NCBI GenBank assembly: GCA_023525975.1
Contig: CM042021.1
Coordinates: 77,383,501 to 77,447,500 of the forward strand
DNA: 64,000 bases
Origin: Smallanthus sonchifolius
Lineage: Eukaryota > Streptophyta > Magnoliopsida > Asterales > Asteraceae
Direction of reading: 5' to 3'
Positions 22,151 to 33,099 of the stretch are shown one piece after another; position 1 is the first letter of the stretch, and the number at the start of each line of letters is the position of its first letter. Under the pieces are notes generated by a model. That model saw only the letters and a list, made by a program, of their open reading frames with translations, was not told where the DNA came from and made no database searches. The position numbers were made by a program, and so were the translations under genes.

Positions 22151-22467
22151 TGTTCACTATGTCGAATCTTCAGAATTTAGGAAACCTGTTAAACTATGAT
22201 AATGAGATCGGTACACCACAGAAACTGCCAAAGTTGCTAAACGTAAATGATTATTCTAATTGGAAGGCACGTTTTGAGCACTACATTTCTTATACCGACT
22301 CATCGCTATGGATACCAATCCTTGAGGGATATAAGCATCCCACACACATCTATCTTGATGAAGCCATGCCCAAACCTATCTCTAAGCTTTCTGATGAAGA
22401 AAAGAAAGCTTATGATCGTGAAAAGAAGGCACTTGGTTCGATCACTATGGCATTAACTCGGGAATTG
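22151..22467 (+). repeat. Tandem duplication of gag start, first copy
   Basis: This is nearly identical to 22489-22805 (ATGs at 22159 and 22497). The units are separated by 21 bp (22468-22488), which look like native leader sequence. The first copy ends out of frame after TRELC. Confidence 0.9.
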
Positions 22468-22488
22468 TGCTCAAGAGCTACCCCAAAG

Positions 22489-22805
22489 TGTTCACTATGT
22501 CGAATCTTCAGAATTTAGGAAACCTGTTAAACTATGATAATGAGATCGGTACACCACAAAAACTGCCAAAGTTGCTAAACGTAAACGATTATTCTAATTG
22601 GAAGGCACGTTTTGAGCACTACATTTCTTATACCGACTCATCGCTATGGATACCAATCCTTGAGGGATATAAGCATCCCACACACATCTATCTTGATGAA
22701 GCCATGCCCAAACCTATCTCTAAGCTTTCTGATGAAGAAAAGAAAGCTTATGATCGTGAAAAGAAGGCACTTGGTTCGATCACTATGGCATTAACTCGGG
22801 AATTG
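22489..22805 (+). repeat. Tandem duplication of gag start, second copy
   Basis: Second unit of the duplication; it continues uninterrupted into the rest of gag. Confidence 0.9.
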
Positions 22806-25610
22806 TTCCACAGTTTCCGAGGTTATGACAATTCCAAGGATCTTTGGAAAGCCTTACAGAAAAGATTCGAAGGAAATAGTGAGATCAAGAAGAGTAAGAA
22901 GGATCTTCTCAGGAAGCAGTATGAGTGCTTCAGATTTTTAGAGAACGAATCTTTAGATGACATTATCTCTAGATTGTATCATTTACAGACTGAGTTGAAG
23001 GCTTTTGAACTCAGGTATCCAGATGAAGAGATGGTGGAAAAGTTTTTGGATGCTTTACCACCCAAATTTGAGATGTACACAACCCTGATGAGGGAAAATC
23101 CAAAGTTCTATGAGTTAACAGTGGAGGAGGCAATAGGAAAGGTTTAAGCTCATGACATGAACCTAAGAAGAAAGGAGAGCTCAGGAAGACCCCAGATACA
23201 AGACCCTTCTATGTATCATGGGACGACTTCTACATCCAAGTCATCGGGTTCTGGAATTTCCCTTTTCACTGGAAACCCTACTGAAGAAGACCATTCAAAT
23301 GGCTGTGGTGTTCATGCATGCTATGCATCTGGATCAGGGTTGGGGTCTCATCATCAACATACCTCAAGAAATCCTCCTGCTGCGTCTTCAGCTAACCAAT
23401 CAGCTATAGCCAGAATAGCTGAAGATCATGAAGCACTATTCTCATCTTGTATGCTTTCGTATGAGAATTTCATTGGTGGCAAGCTTACTGATCCCGAGAC
23501 GATTGAAGAAGATTTTAATCAAGTGGATCCTGATGACATGGTGGACATGGATATTCAATGGAATACGGACATGCTATTGAGGAGAGCCAAGCGTTTCCTG
23601 AACAGAACAGGAAGAAAGTTTATTGGTGGGCGTCCTAATGCCAAGGTCGGGTTTGACAAATCTAAGGCCAAATGCTATAAGTGTCTAAATTTTGGACACT
23701 TTGCTCGTGAGTGTCAGAAAGACCGAGCACCGGCCTCTGGTTTTACCCGACCCTGCCAAGGAAACAGCCATGGCCACAACAACTCAAACCACCACAATCT
23801 AAGCCAAACTAGAACGTCCAATGCACTAGTAGCCCAACAGGACGAAAGCTTTGACTGGGGTGTTCATCTTGAGGATGCCGTCATCGCACAGACACAGGTT
23901 GGTCTCATGGCTGAGATCATGGAGATGATGGAAGCAGAGAAAAGGGAAGCTTCTATGGCTGACCTAGAAGAATCTACAACTGCTGCTATAGAGGAGGTGA
24001 AGGAAGCTGAAGAAATGGAAGCTCCTGTAGCCGATAAAGAGGAATCGACTACTGCTGTTGCTCTCATGGCTATTGGAGAAGCAACAAGTTCATCTTCTGA
24101 GGTAGATTCTAACCCTTTTTATGTTATTTCATGTTCTAAATGTCTAGGGCTAAAACGTGAAAATTCTAGGCTCCAAGACAAAATCGAACCCCTAAGTATG
24201 GCAGCTCTAAACTATAAAGAAAATGAAAAACGTTTTAAAGATTCTATTGAAACGTTGAAAAAGGAAAAATGTGAATATTCTTTAAAAATAAGTGATCAAC
24301 GGCTTCACTTAGATGTTGCATACAGGGGGTTGGAAAAACGGAACAATGAAATCAACAAACTGCAAAATGAGATCTTGCAGTTAAAATGTTCTAATGATAA
24401 GTTGAAAAACTCACGTTTTGTGGTGGAACACTACGAATCTGTAGTGAGAAAAATGAATGGGTTAGGGCTGGGTACTAATGCCATTCCTCCACCAGTAAGC
24501 GGGAAGTTTGTCAATAGTTTAATAGACATTGATCTCACTTGTCTAGATGAGTCCTCTGATAAGGATGATTCCCCTAAAAAGGATGAATCCTCAAGTAAGG
24601 CTAACTCCACATCTAGTGAGGAGTTCTTTACTGCTTCTGATGATTGGTTGGTTAACACTTGCCCTGAAGGAGTAGTATCTGAGGAGTTGTTAACTGAACA
24701 GAAAGTAAAGAAAAACGTTTTCACTAATGGTGATAATTGCATTTTAACTGAACCCGATATCATTGAAACAAATGATAATCTAAAAGTAATGCTTTATGGG
24801 GGTTACAAAAGTCTTAACCAAGCAAAGAAAGAGGCTTTTTCAGCTCACTATGGGCTTGGTCACAAAGAAAATTTGCAAAAATACTATACTCCCAAAAACC
24901 AAACTGTAAAGGATCAGACTCCTGTTCATAAACCAACTCCTCCTGCTCATAATGCTGAGTTATCTAAGGCTAGATCTAATGAGCCTTACCAGAGAACTTA
25001 TGTAGACAAGAGGAATTGTTTTCACTGTGGCTTGGTTGGTCACATTTTCGTGAACTGTCCTTCAAAGAACCAAGGGAAACGGCCTGTTGTTTCACAACCA
25101 GCTGTTATCCCTAAGTCGCCATCAGTGATCCCTCCCAAATGTCTATAGCAAAATGTGGTGAAACCACCAGTCAAACCGATGGTAAAGCCTAAGATCAAAT
25201 CTGAAGCTAAACCATCTGTTTCAAGAAAGGTAACGCAACCTGCTGTACCTCGTGTATCTACCTCTGGTAGTACACGTACTGGTGAGAAACCTGTGGCAAG
25301 ACTCTCAAAGCCACAGAGAAGAAGAAGGAACAAGAGGTTGAGAAAGCTTGAACAGCTGACTTCAGTTCAATCAGGTGAAGCTTCCACAAGGTCACCTGCT
25401 GTTGTTGAACCGAAGTCTCTTGTTCCGGTTAAGAAACAGAAGAGATCCTGGACTGCCAAATCCAAAACTTATCAATCCCCTAGTTCTAATTCTTTAAAAG
25501 ATTCATCCGATTTGAACAGTCATCATGACTGTGAGTTAAAGGAAGTAGTTTATTTTGAGAAGGATGGACGACCCAAGACCACAATGGCTTGGGTCTCTAA
25601 ATCTAACTAA
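22497..25610 (+). pseudogene. gag: E2 plus-arm gag, two premature stops
   Basis: The start at 22497 (MSNLQNLGNLL) is the second, continuous copy of the gag start. The domain order is an N-terminal copia gag region, FELRYPDEEMVEKFLDALP, zinc knuckle CYKCLNFGHFAREC (about 23680), a Glu-rich stretch, a coiled coil (about 24170-24420), a second knuckle CFHCGLVGHIFVNC (about 25020) and the basic RRRRNKRLRKLEQ tail. It ends naturally at SKSN. Two stops interrupt an otherwise open frame: TAA at 23145-23147 (CAA in the minus arm) and TAG at 25146-25148 (Lys codon in the minus arm). Confidence 0.88.
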
Positions 25611-25615
25611 TTCTT

Positions 25616-27294
25616 TTGTTACTCATGCAGGGACGTCCGAAGGGTACTATCTCTAACCGCTGGTATGTAGATAGTGGATGCTCCCGACACATGACAGGAA
25701 ACATGGCCTTGCTTCAAGACGTTAAACCATTCAGAGGCGGCTATGTGGCTTTTGCCAGAGAAAAAGGCGGCAGCATCACGTGTCAAAGCGTGGTTTCGAA
25801 CGGTTGTGTCAGCTTTGACAATGTCAACTTTTGCGAGCAGCTGAAGCATAACCTGTTGAGTGTCTCCCAAATGTGTGACAAGGAGTACTCGGTGATGTTT
25901 GACAAGTCAGAATGCCTGATTCTCAAACCTGGTTTTGAAGTTCCTGAAGATTGGATCCAGATGAGAGCGCCAAGAACAAACGACACCTATCAGATCGATA
26001 TGAGCGTGGCTACAACCACCTCATCAGTTGCTACTTGCTTGCTTACAAAAGCGACAAAGCTTGACTCCATCTTGTGGCATAGGAAACTCGGACATATTTC
26101 GTATCATAAAATGAACCATCTTGTCCGAAACGGTTTGGTAACCGGGGTTCCTAAGCTGAGATTTACCGTTGCAGATGACTGTATGCCTTGTAAAAAGAGC
26201 AAACAGCAACGGAAGTCTCACAAGCCCAAGCTCCAAAACTCTATTAATACCCCTTTGGAGCTATTACACATGGATCTGTTTGGCCCCATAAGTATCAGGA
26301 GTATTGGAGGTAAGTCGTTCTGTCTGGTTGTAACTGATGATTTCTGTCGTTTTTCTTGGGTGCATTTTTTAGGTACTAAAGACGAGACTACTGATATTCT
26401 TCAATACTTGATCCTGAGCTTGGAATCTCTTTGCAAGCTGAAAGTTAGAAGGATAAGGAGCGACAACGGAACTGAGTTCAAGAATAATTTGATGGAGCTT
26501 TTCTGTCTCAAGAAAGGGATCCGTCACGAATTCAGCGCGCCGTACACGCCTAAGCAGAATGGAGTTGCTGAACGGAAGAACAGAACACTGATTAAGACTG
26601 CAAGGACTATGCTGTCGGATGCAAAGCTTCCAGTCACTTTCTGGGTAGAAGCCGTTAATACAGCTTGTCACGTCTTAAATAGAGTTCTGGTTTTGAAGAG
26701 GCACAACAAGACTTGTTACGAGTTGATCAACAATCGACTTCCTAATCTTGATTACCTAGTTCCTTTTCGTAGTCCATGTTCCTTGTTGCTACAGTACAAA
26801 GACCGCCAGTCTAAGTTTCATGCAAAAGCGGTGGAAGGCATCTTCTTAGGATACGTTGCCAACTCGCCTTGCAAGACAGTGTACAACATAGGAACTCGTA
26901 CTGTCGAGGAATGGTTCGAAGTGGATTGTAGTAAACACAGCATTCCACCAGAACCAACAGGTCTAGCTTGGGGCTTTGATTATGATGCGCTATTCAAGTC
27001 ATTCAATCTTCCTGATATATCTGCAGTTGCGCCGCAAATGTTTATGATTTATTGGGTGGCGGCGATGACTCCAGTTTCTCTACTCGTGCTACTGTACCAA
27101 TTATAACTCCTGATTCCAATGCTGCATCTGCATCTGGAACTCATGACAGGGATAACGGTGAAGATGTTCTTGTCATTGGAGATGACGCTCCAGCTAATCC
27201 TAACACAACTGTAGGAAATGAAGCTCCAGCTGATCCAATTAACATTGAACCTTCTTCCTCTGGAACACTTGAAACGTTCAATAAAAGCTTATAA
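25616..27294 (+). pseudogene. pol: E2 plus-arm pol: protease and integrase, RT lost
   Basis: It opens just past the gag stop in a different frame (-1 relative to gag). It contains the copia protease (WYVDSGCSRHMTGN), the GAG-pre-integrase zinc region (LWHRKLGHIS..., CMPCKKSKQ) and an integrase core with DLFGPIS, RSDNGTEFKN and GVAERKNRT, the expected D, D and E. The frame shifts near 27050 and continues to 27294 through an acidic, low-complexity linker. Reverse transcriptase never appears, because the F LTR begins at 27320. Confidence 0.87.
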
Positions 27295-27319
27295 ATCTAT
27301 GTATTGTGCCTTCGCAACT

Positions 27320-29545
27320 TGTTATGCCCTGAAAAGCCCTTTTTCTCATCCGTCGACTGTTAATTACCGTACGCGACTAACATAACCTTAACTTAAATGA
27401 TTTTAGCTAAGCATACTCCTTTTGTTATGACAATCAACTTTCATGTTGAAAGCATTTGCCAATTTCGCTTAGAAATGGTTAAAATCGTGAATTTCGAATG
27501 CGCGCACTTAACCGGGCCAAGCTAGAACCCAACCCACTTACACTTGGACCTAGCCCAAACTAATTTTCACAAAAACCCAGCACCCAATCAGCTGAATTTC
27601 GAAATTTGAGGCCTCCCCAAACCCTAATCCTCTTTCTTCTTTTCCAAGGCTTAACTTAACTATAAATACCCCCTTAATCCCCCTTGTTTTTCATTTACTC
27701 CTCCCATCAAATCCTCCACTCCTCTCCATGATTTTCAGCCCTCCATCTACAGCCAAGAAGTTGCAAGAAAACTCTCCTCCAAGCCTTGAAGAAATCACAA
27801 TAAGCCAAGAACCAAGATCGGGTAACGAATCAAGTCTAACCTTTCTTCTTCTTTTTTTTATTTCTTTCTTATTCTTTTGACTCTAACCTTCATACTAATT
27901 TGTTTTTATTTATTTAACTTAAATTAACCACACGCTAATTTAAAATAGAATCCGTTTGCGCGTGGCGGCTATGCCGTTTTGCATTTTGTGATTCTCCAAA
28001 ACGCTTATGTGAATTTCATGGCTAGACCAGTGAAACGGGACATTTTGGCTAACCTAAACTGATTATATTCTGTATTATAATGATACTATAACTAACATAA
28101 ATCAATCGATCATAGGATCCCGTTTGCAATGGCGGCTATGCCGCCACATTCCGTGAATGCTCCATACGTTCTTCGGTAATAGTGTGCTCTGCCGATACCT
28201 TAGACTGTATGGGTTAACAAAATCACACTGTATCTACTATATATTGACGCTGTATACATCATCTAATTTTTATTTACACGTTCGGTAACCTTAAAACCCT
28301 AACGGTCCACTTAAGTGCAACCATTGATTGGGGACAGAAACTATGATGACTTTAACTAAGTATATCCAGATCATAATTAATTGAAACTAAGAAAACTCAA
28401 ATTCCACGACGTAGTTTGTCGAATTTTTTTTCCAGCCATAATTGGCTCGTTTTATAATAGAAAAGTATGACAACATAGTAGCCAAAACGGGATAGAAACC
28501 TTTTTCAGTACCTTCTGTTTTGTTTCACTGTTTTGGCTATGATCCGAATCTTGAACGGAAATACTTTCGAAATGAAACGTCTTCGGAACGATTTAAACTA
28601 GTCACCTATAAAATTTCATCATTTTTGGACATCGTTTGATATTTTTAACATGCACGTTTCTGTTCAGCTCTTATGCTGTTCAAATCTGAAAATTTACAAC
28701 ATTAAGAATTATATATTCAATCCTCTATTTCTCGCATCCGTTAGCATTCTAAATTCTGATAAACGCCATCCAAAACCCTATTTAAGTATATCATGATCTT
28801 TTAGGGCGTTGATCTAAATCCTAGAACTCTCAAGCTTTGCGAGTCAATCACCTCTCAACGCAAATGTGAGTTTTACATAGCCCCTTTTTACATCTTGCAC
28901 ATTTTGGGGTGAAACATAATTATTCAATGAAAAATATTTGCATTTACAAACATACAATTCTATAATATGATCATATGTGGTAATTGTGCTTTATGCTTGA
29001 ATGCAATTAGTTAAGACTGCATATACATGACACACTCGTGCAATCATTAACTCTGTACAAGCCAACGGTTAACAAGGATAGATCTATTGTGTCTGACAAA
29101 CCCACCCAGGTAGGGTGCTTGTTACCGACAATACATTAGGGTAACCTACGTGTTATGCCTCAGTCACAAGGTTTGATTGTACACCTAGTTTAACTATAGA
29201 TTCTCCATAAATGCCTTATATACCATGTATCATATGAATTGTATAAAACATTTGAAATCTATTTGTAGTATCAAAACATATGTATGCTCACCAACTATTT
29301 TTAGTTGACCCTCTCATTTAAATCATGTTTCATGTGGAAACGTTTAAAGTGCAAGTTTATCACTTAGGAGCTTATTGAGCTAGTGACAAATAAATTGGAT
29401 GTATTGTTAGCTTCTGTTATTTGAACAATATGTATTTGTACCTTTAATTCAGTTTAATAAATTTATGCAATTTAGTTGATCATGAGCTTTTGAACAGTCT
29501 ACATGTCCCGCCCCGACGTATTCCGCCGTCGGTTGGGGTGTGACA
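27320..29545 (+). repeat. F: Ty3-type LTR
   Basis: This 2.2-kb noncoding segment runs from TGTTATGCCC to GGGTGTGACA and is followed by a PBS. CTATAAATACCCCC at about 27659 looks like a TATA box. A 17-bp hairpin (arms TGGCGGC and GCCGCCA around TAT) lies at 28130-28146, with a partial copy at about 27962. Its 3' third shares motifs with the inverted LTR at 61535-62250, for example the GACAAACCCACCCAGG region and the LTR end. The left boundary is inferred. Confidence 0.7.
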
Positions 29546-29548
29546 GAT

Positions 29549-29560
29549 TGGTATAAGAGC
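29549..29560 (+). other. F primer-binding site, one mismatch
   Basis: TGGTATAAGAGC lies three bases after the LTR end; it differs from the usual TGGTATCAGAGC at one position. Confidence 0.8.
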
Positions 29561-29823
29561 CATGGTTACAGGGAATTAGGTTATTAGACACCCATGACCT
29601 AGACTATAACCTTAGGACACCCATCTTATGCCATGCTCCATGTTACATGGTATTTGCCACATTACTAAATGCTACATGTTTACTACTTTGTGTGATTATC
29701 TTACATGTTATTCTAAGTATTACATCGCATGATATAATACATGATAGTCTATGTACTACACTACTCGATAACTCATAAACATTGCTATATACATGCTACC
29801 TATTTGATTCCATTAAGTGTTAT
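29561..29823 (+). mobile_element. Short internal remnant of F
   Basis: Untranslated leader following the PBS (GGGAATTAGGTTATTAGA and so on), the same wording as 61510-61534. No ORF. It is cut at 29824 by a copia LTR. Confidence 0.6.
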
Positions 29824-30489
29824 TGTAGGTCCTCATGGCACTTCTACGGATCGTTCTCGTGATAAGACGTGTCGTTAACTCGGAGTGCGGAATCCAACGC
29901 TTGTATACACAAAAGAAAATAGAGAGAATCAAGTAAATAACATTCACGCTTGTATTCCAATTCTCAATAGAGTTTACAGACTCAATCAGACCAAATCGTA
30001 CAACTCTGTTCTCTCTTTTTTCCGGCTGACTCTGTAAACCCTATTTATAGACATATGACCTGCATTAGGCGAACTTAACAAGTTCGCCTCTAACAGACTA
30101 AGCGAACTTAACAAGTTCGCCTCAGATAGACTTAAGCGAACTTAACAAGTTTGCCTCTGTTAGACTAGGCGAACTTAACAAGTTCGCCTCTAGCATAACT
30201 TGCATAAACACTTCGAACATTTTACATTACAAAAACATAAAGACATTAGATCTAAACTATTACAAAGCTTTTGTCATTACAAACTATGTCCTAACAGACT
30301 CCCCCTTGACAATAGCTTGATCTTCAGTCTTCTGTCTATATGATGAGCTCTTCCAATTATCCGGTAATCTGCTGCCTACATGCACTCCATATCTTCTACA
30401 TATCTCTAACACTCTCTTGTACTGCAATCCTTGTTCTTTCCATTCATCAGTGTACATGATCTCATTCTTTCTCAACGTCCTCTGATCTT
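29824..30489 (-). mobile_element. E3b: 3' end of a second E3-family copia element
   Basis: A 473-bp LTR (29824-30296), a polypurine tract (AAGGGGGAGTC in minus sense) and about 190 bp of internal sequence match 32618-33270. The LTR holds four palindromes (30067-30089, 30101-30122, 30134-30156, 30167-30189), one more than the E3 LTR, and a TATA box at about 30040. The internal part fuses to Ty3 pol at about 30489. Confidence 0.85.
30067..30189 (-). repeat. U3 palindrome array in E3b LTR (four units)
   Basis: Units have arms AGGCGAACTT and AAGTTCGCCT around AAC, spaced about 33 bp apart. One arm in the third unit carries a C-to-T change (AAGTTTGCCT). Confidence 0.9.
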
Positions 30490-31893
30490 TCTTGAATATC
30501 TCCAAACTTTGGAATCCAGATTCTTTGATCAAATCTCATGATTCCATCATCTCCCTTGGATAGCAACTTCTGCTTCCCAACCATATGTTCTTTCTTCATA
30601 TTCTCTTCTTTTAAGGCTTTAGGTTGGATTTGTTTGATTTGTTCTTTTAAATCTAACTTTAGGTCTAATCGTAGTGATTTTACTTTAATCGGTTGGCTTC
30701 GTTCTTTCTGACTTAAAGCATCTGTTACTACATTAGCTTTCCCGGGATGGTATTTAATTTCACAATCATAGTCGTTGATGAGTTCCATCCACCTCCTTCG
30801 TCTCATATTTAAATCCTTCTGATTAAAAATATGTTGAAGGCTTTTATGGTTTGAATATATCACACATTTGGTACCATACAGATAGTGTCTCTAGATCTTT
30901 AGAGCGAACACTATGGCACCATGTTCTAGATCATGTGTGGTATAGTTCTTTTTCAAGAACTTTAAGTTGGCGTGATGCGTAGGCAATAACCTTGTCTCGT
31001 TTCATCAACACATAACCTAGACCAGTTCAGGAAGCGTCACAGTAAATGACAAAATCATCATTTCCTTCGGGTAGTGCTAAAATAGGTGTATGACTGAGTT
31101 TATCTTTGGGAATATTGAATGCTTCTTCTTATTTTGTACCCCATTCAAACTTTGCTGCTTTCTGAGTTAAAACAGTTAAAGGTGTAGCAATCTTGGAGAA
31201 ATCTTGGATGAATCTTATGTAACCGGCTAGTCCAAGAAAACTTCTGATCTCTGTCGGAGTCTTTGGGGTTTCCCACTTCATAACAACTTTGATCTTGCTT
31301 GGGTCCACTTGTATTCCCTTTTTATTCACAACGTGCCTAAGAAATTGTACTTCTTATTTCCAAAATTCGCATTTGGAAAATTTAGCTTACAATCTTTCTT
31401 TTCTCAGGATTTCTAGAATAACTCTAAAATGCTTAGCATGATCTTCTTGGCTTCGGGAATAGATATGAATATCATCAATGAAAACGATGACGAATTTATC
31501 AAGAAAAGGTTTACAAACTCGATTCATTAGCTCCATAAATGCTGCAGGGGCATTCGTTAGACCAAATGACATGACCAGGAATTCATAATGGCCGTATCGG
31601 GTCCTGAAAGTAGTTTTAGGTACATCTTCTTCTTGTACCTTCAACTGATGATATCCTGATCTAAGATCGATCTTTAAGAAGTACTTATCTCCTTGTAGCT
31701 GATCGAACATATCATCTATTCTTGGTAATGGATATTTGTTCTTTACAGTCAGCTTGTTTAGTTCCCGATAGTCAATACACATCCTCATGCTCCCATCTTT
31801 CTTCTTTACGAATAGTACCGGTGCTCCCCAAGGTGAAGTGCTAGGATGGATGAACCGTTTATCTAAGACTTCTTGGATTTGTTTGATGTACTA
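30490..31893 (-). pseudogene. pol: Ty3 pol fragment: RT, RNase H, start of integrase
   Basis: In minus sense it runs from just before the RT (SPWGAPVLFVKKKDGSMRMC) through FVIVFIDDIHIYS, the connection domain (RSFLGLAGYI) and RNase H end (HPGKANVVTDALSQKE) to RIWIPKFGD, the start of the integrase region. Stops and frameshifts interrupt it near 31385, 31130 and 30865. The sequence is close to that of G2, so it is probably Tekay-like. Both ends are broken: noncoding AT-rich DNA upstream, copia E3b downstream. Confidence 0.85.
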
Positions 31894-32617
31894 AAAACAT
31901 TTCAATTCCATTTCTAGTGCAATACAAGGTGTCACTTAAACCATGCTTACAAGTGTTCCAATTTCAAATTTCATTTATACAAGTACATGTTTTAGATTTG
32001 CAATGAACACACACATATATACATATAGATATCTTAATAGATTTAATTGTTCAGGATGTAACCTATAAATATATACATATATATATATATAAAGATATAA
32101 ATGCTATCATTATAAACATAAGTATATAAACCTATTTATATATATATATATAAGTTTTAAAACTGTAACAAAATTTCTTTCAAGCAAAGATTTTTGCGTA
32201 ATGGGCACTTTAAATAAAACACTACAAATTTAGTTAGATTAAATCTAATATAAGTAGTTTTACTAAGTTTATAAAAAAAAACTAATTTAAATATATAGTT
32301 TGATTTGAGTTTTAAATCAAGAACAAGTTCGTTTTGAACCCCACTTATTTACTTTTGAACACCCCTAAGTACTTGGGCCCTCAAACTTGAACCGTTACTT
32401 TCCAAATTTTGATTTTAACCCGAACTTTGACTATTAAAGTCAACAAAACCCAAATACATCTACCACATCATCGATTTCATTGTATTACAGCCTAATAATC
32501 CCTAAAAAAACATTGCACGGCTCTAATCAAATACTCATGTTGATTCAATTCGTCTGAAATCGAAGTCGGGGATCGGATTAAGCCTCATCTCTCAAGTTTG
32601 ACTTTCCAGAGTCAAAG
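31894..32617. other. AT-rich noncoding stretch with TA microsatellites
   Basis: No gene is visible. TA-rich simple repeats lie at about 32060-32095 and 32130-32155. The last 240 bp (GTTGACTTT/AAAGTCAA wording) resemble the start of Ty3 LTRs nearby. The stretch ends at the E3 LTR. Confidence 0.5.
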
Positions 32618-33075
32618 TGTAGGTCCTCGTGGCACTTCTACGGATCGTTCTCATGATAAGACGTGACGTTAACTCAGAGTGTGGAATCCAACGAATCAAC
32701 GATTGCATACACAAAAGACAATAAAGACAATCAAGTAAATAACATTCACGCTTGTATTCCAATTCTCAAAGAGTTTACAGACTCAATCAGACCAAATCGT
32801 TCAACTATGTTCTCTGTTATTCCTGTTGACTCTGTAAACATCTATATATAGACATCTGACTTGCATTAGGCGAACTTAACAAGTTCGCCTCTAACCGACT
32901 AAGCGAACTTAATAAGTTCGCCTCAGATAGACTTAAGCGAACTTAACAAGTTCGCCTCTAAGTTCGCTTCTAGCATAATTTGCATAAACACTTAGAACAT
33001 TTTACATTACAAAAAATAAAGACATTAGATCTAAACTATTACAAAGCTTTTGTCATTACAAACTATGTCCTAACA
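32618..33075 (-). repeat. E3 3' LTR
   Basis: This 458-bp LTR is homologous to 29824-30296. In minus sense it starts TGTTAGGAC and ends GACCTACA. Three U3 palindromes lie at 32868-32890, 32901-32922 and 32935-32957, with a CTATATATAG TATA-type box at 32842-32851 just downstream. Confidence 0.9.
32868..32957 (-). repeat. U3 palindrome array in E3 LTR (three units)
   Basis: Arms are AGGCGAACTT and AAGTTCGCCT (first base varies) around AAC or AAT. It is the same motif as in the E3b LTR and in the E3 spacer. Confidence 0.9.
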
Positions 33076-33089
33076 GACTCCCCCTTGAC
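33076..33089 (-). other. E3 polypurine tract
   Basis: In minus sense it reads TCAAGGGGGAGTC, directly before the TG of the LTR. Confidence 0.82.
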
Positions 33090-33099
33090 AATAGCTTGA

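Larger units (their letters stand above)
22136..27319 (+). mobile_element. E2 plus arm: inverted, truncated copy of the E2 element
   Basis: It carries gag, protease and integrase in plus orientation, closely similar to the minus arm, and then stops shortly after integrase where the F LTR begins (27320). It has no LTR, PBS, RT, RNase H or aORF. A 317-bp direct duplication of the gag start lies at its left end. Confidence 0.8.

Noticed and set aside
27320..29545. F as a solo LTR
   Set aside because: It is followed by a PBS and about 260 bp of leader, so it is the 5' LTR of a truncated element.
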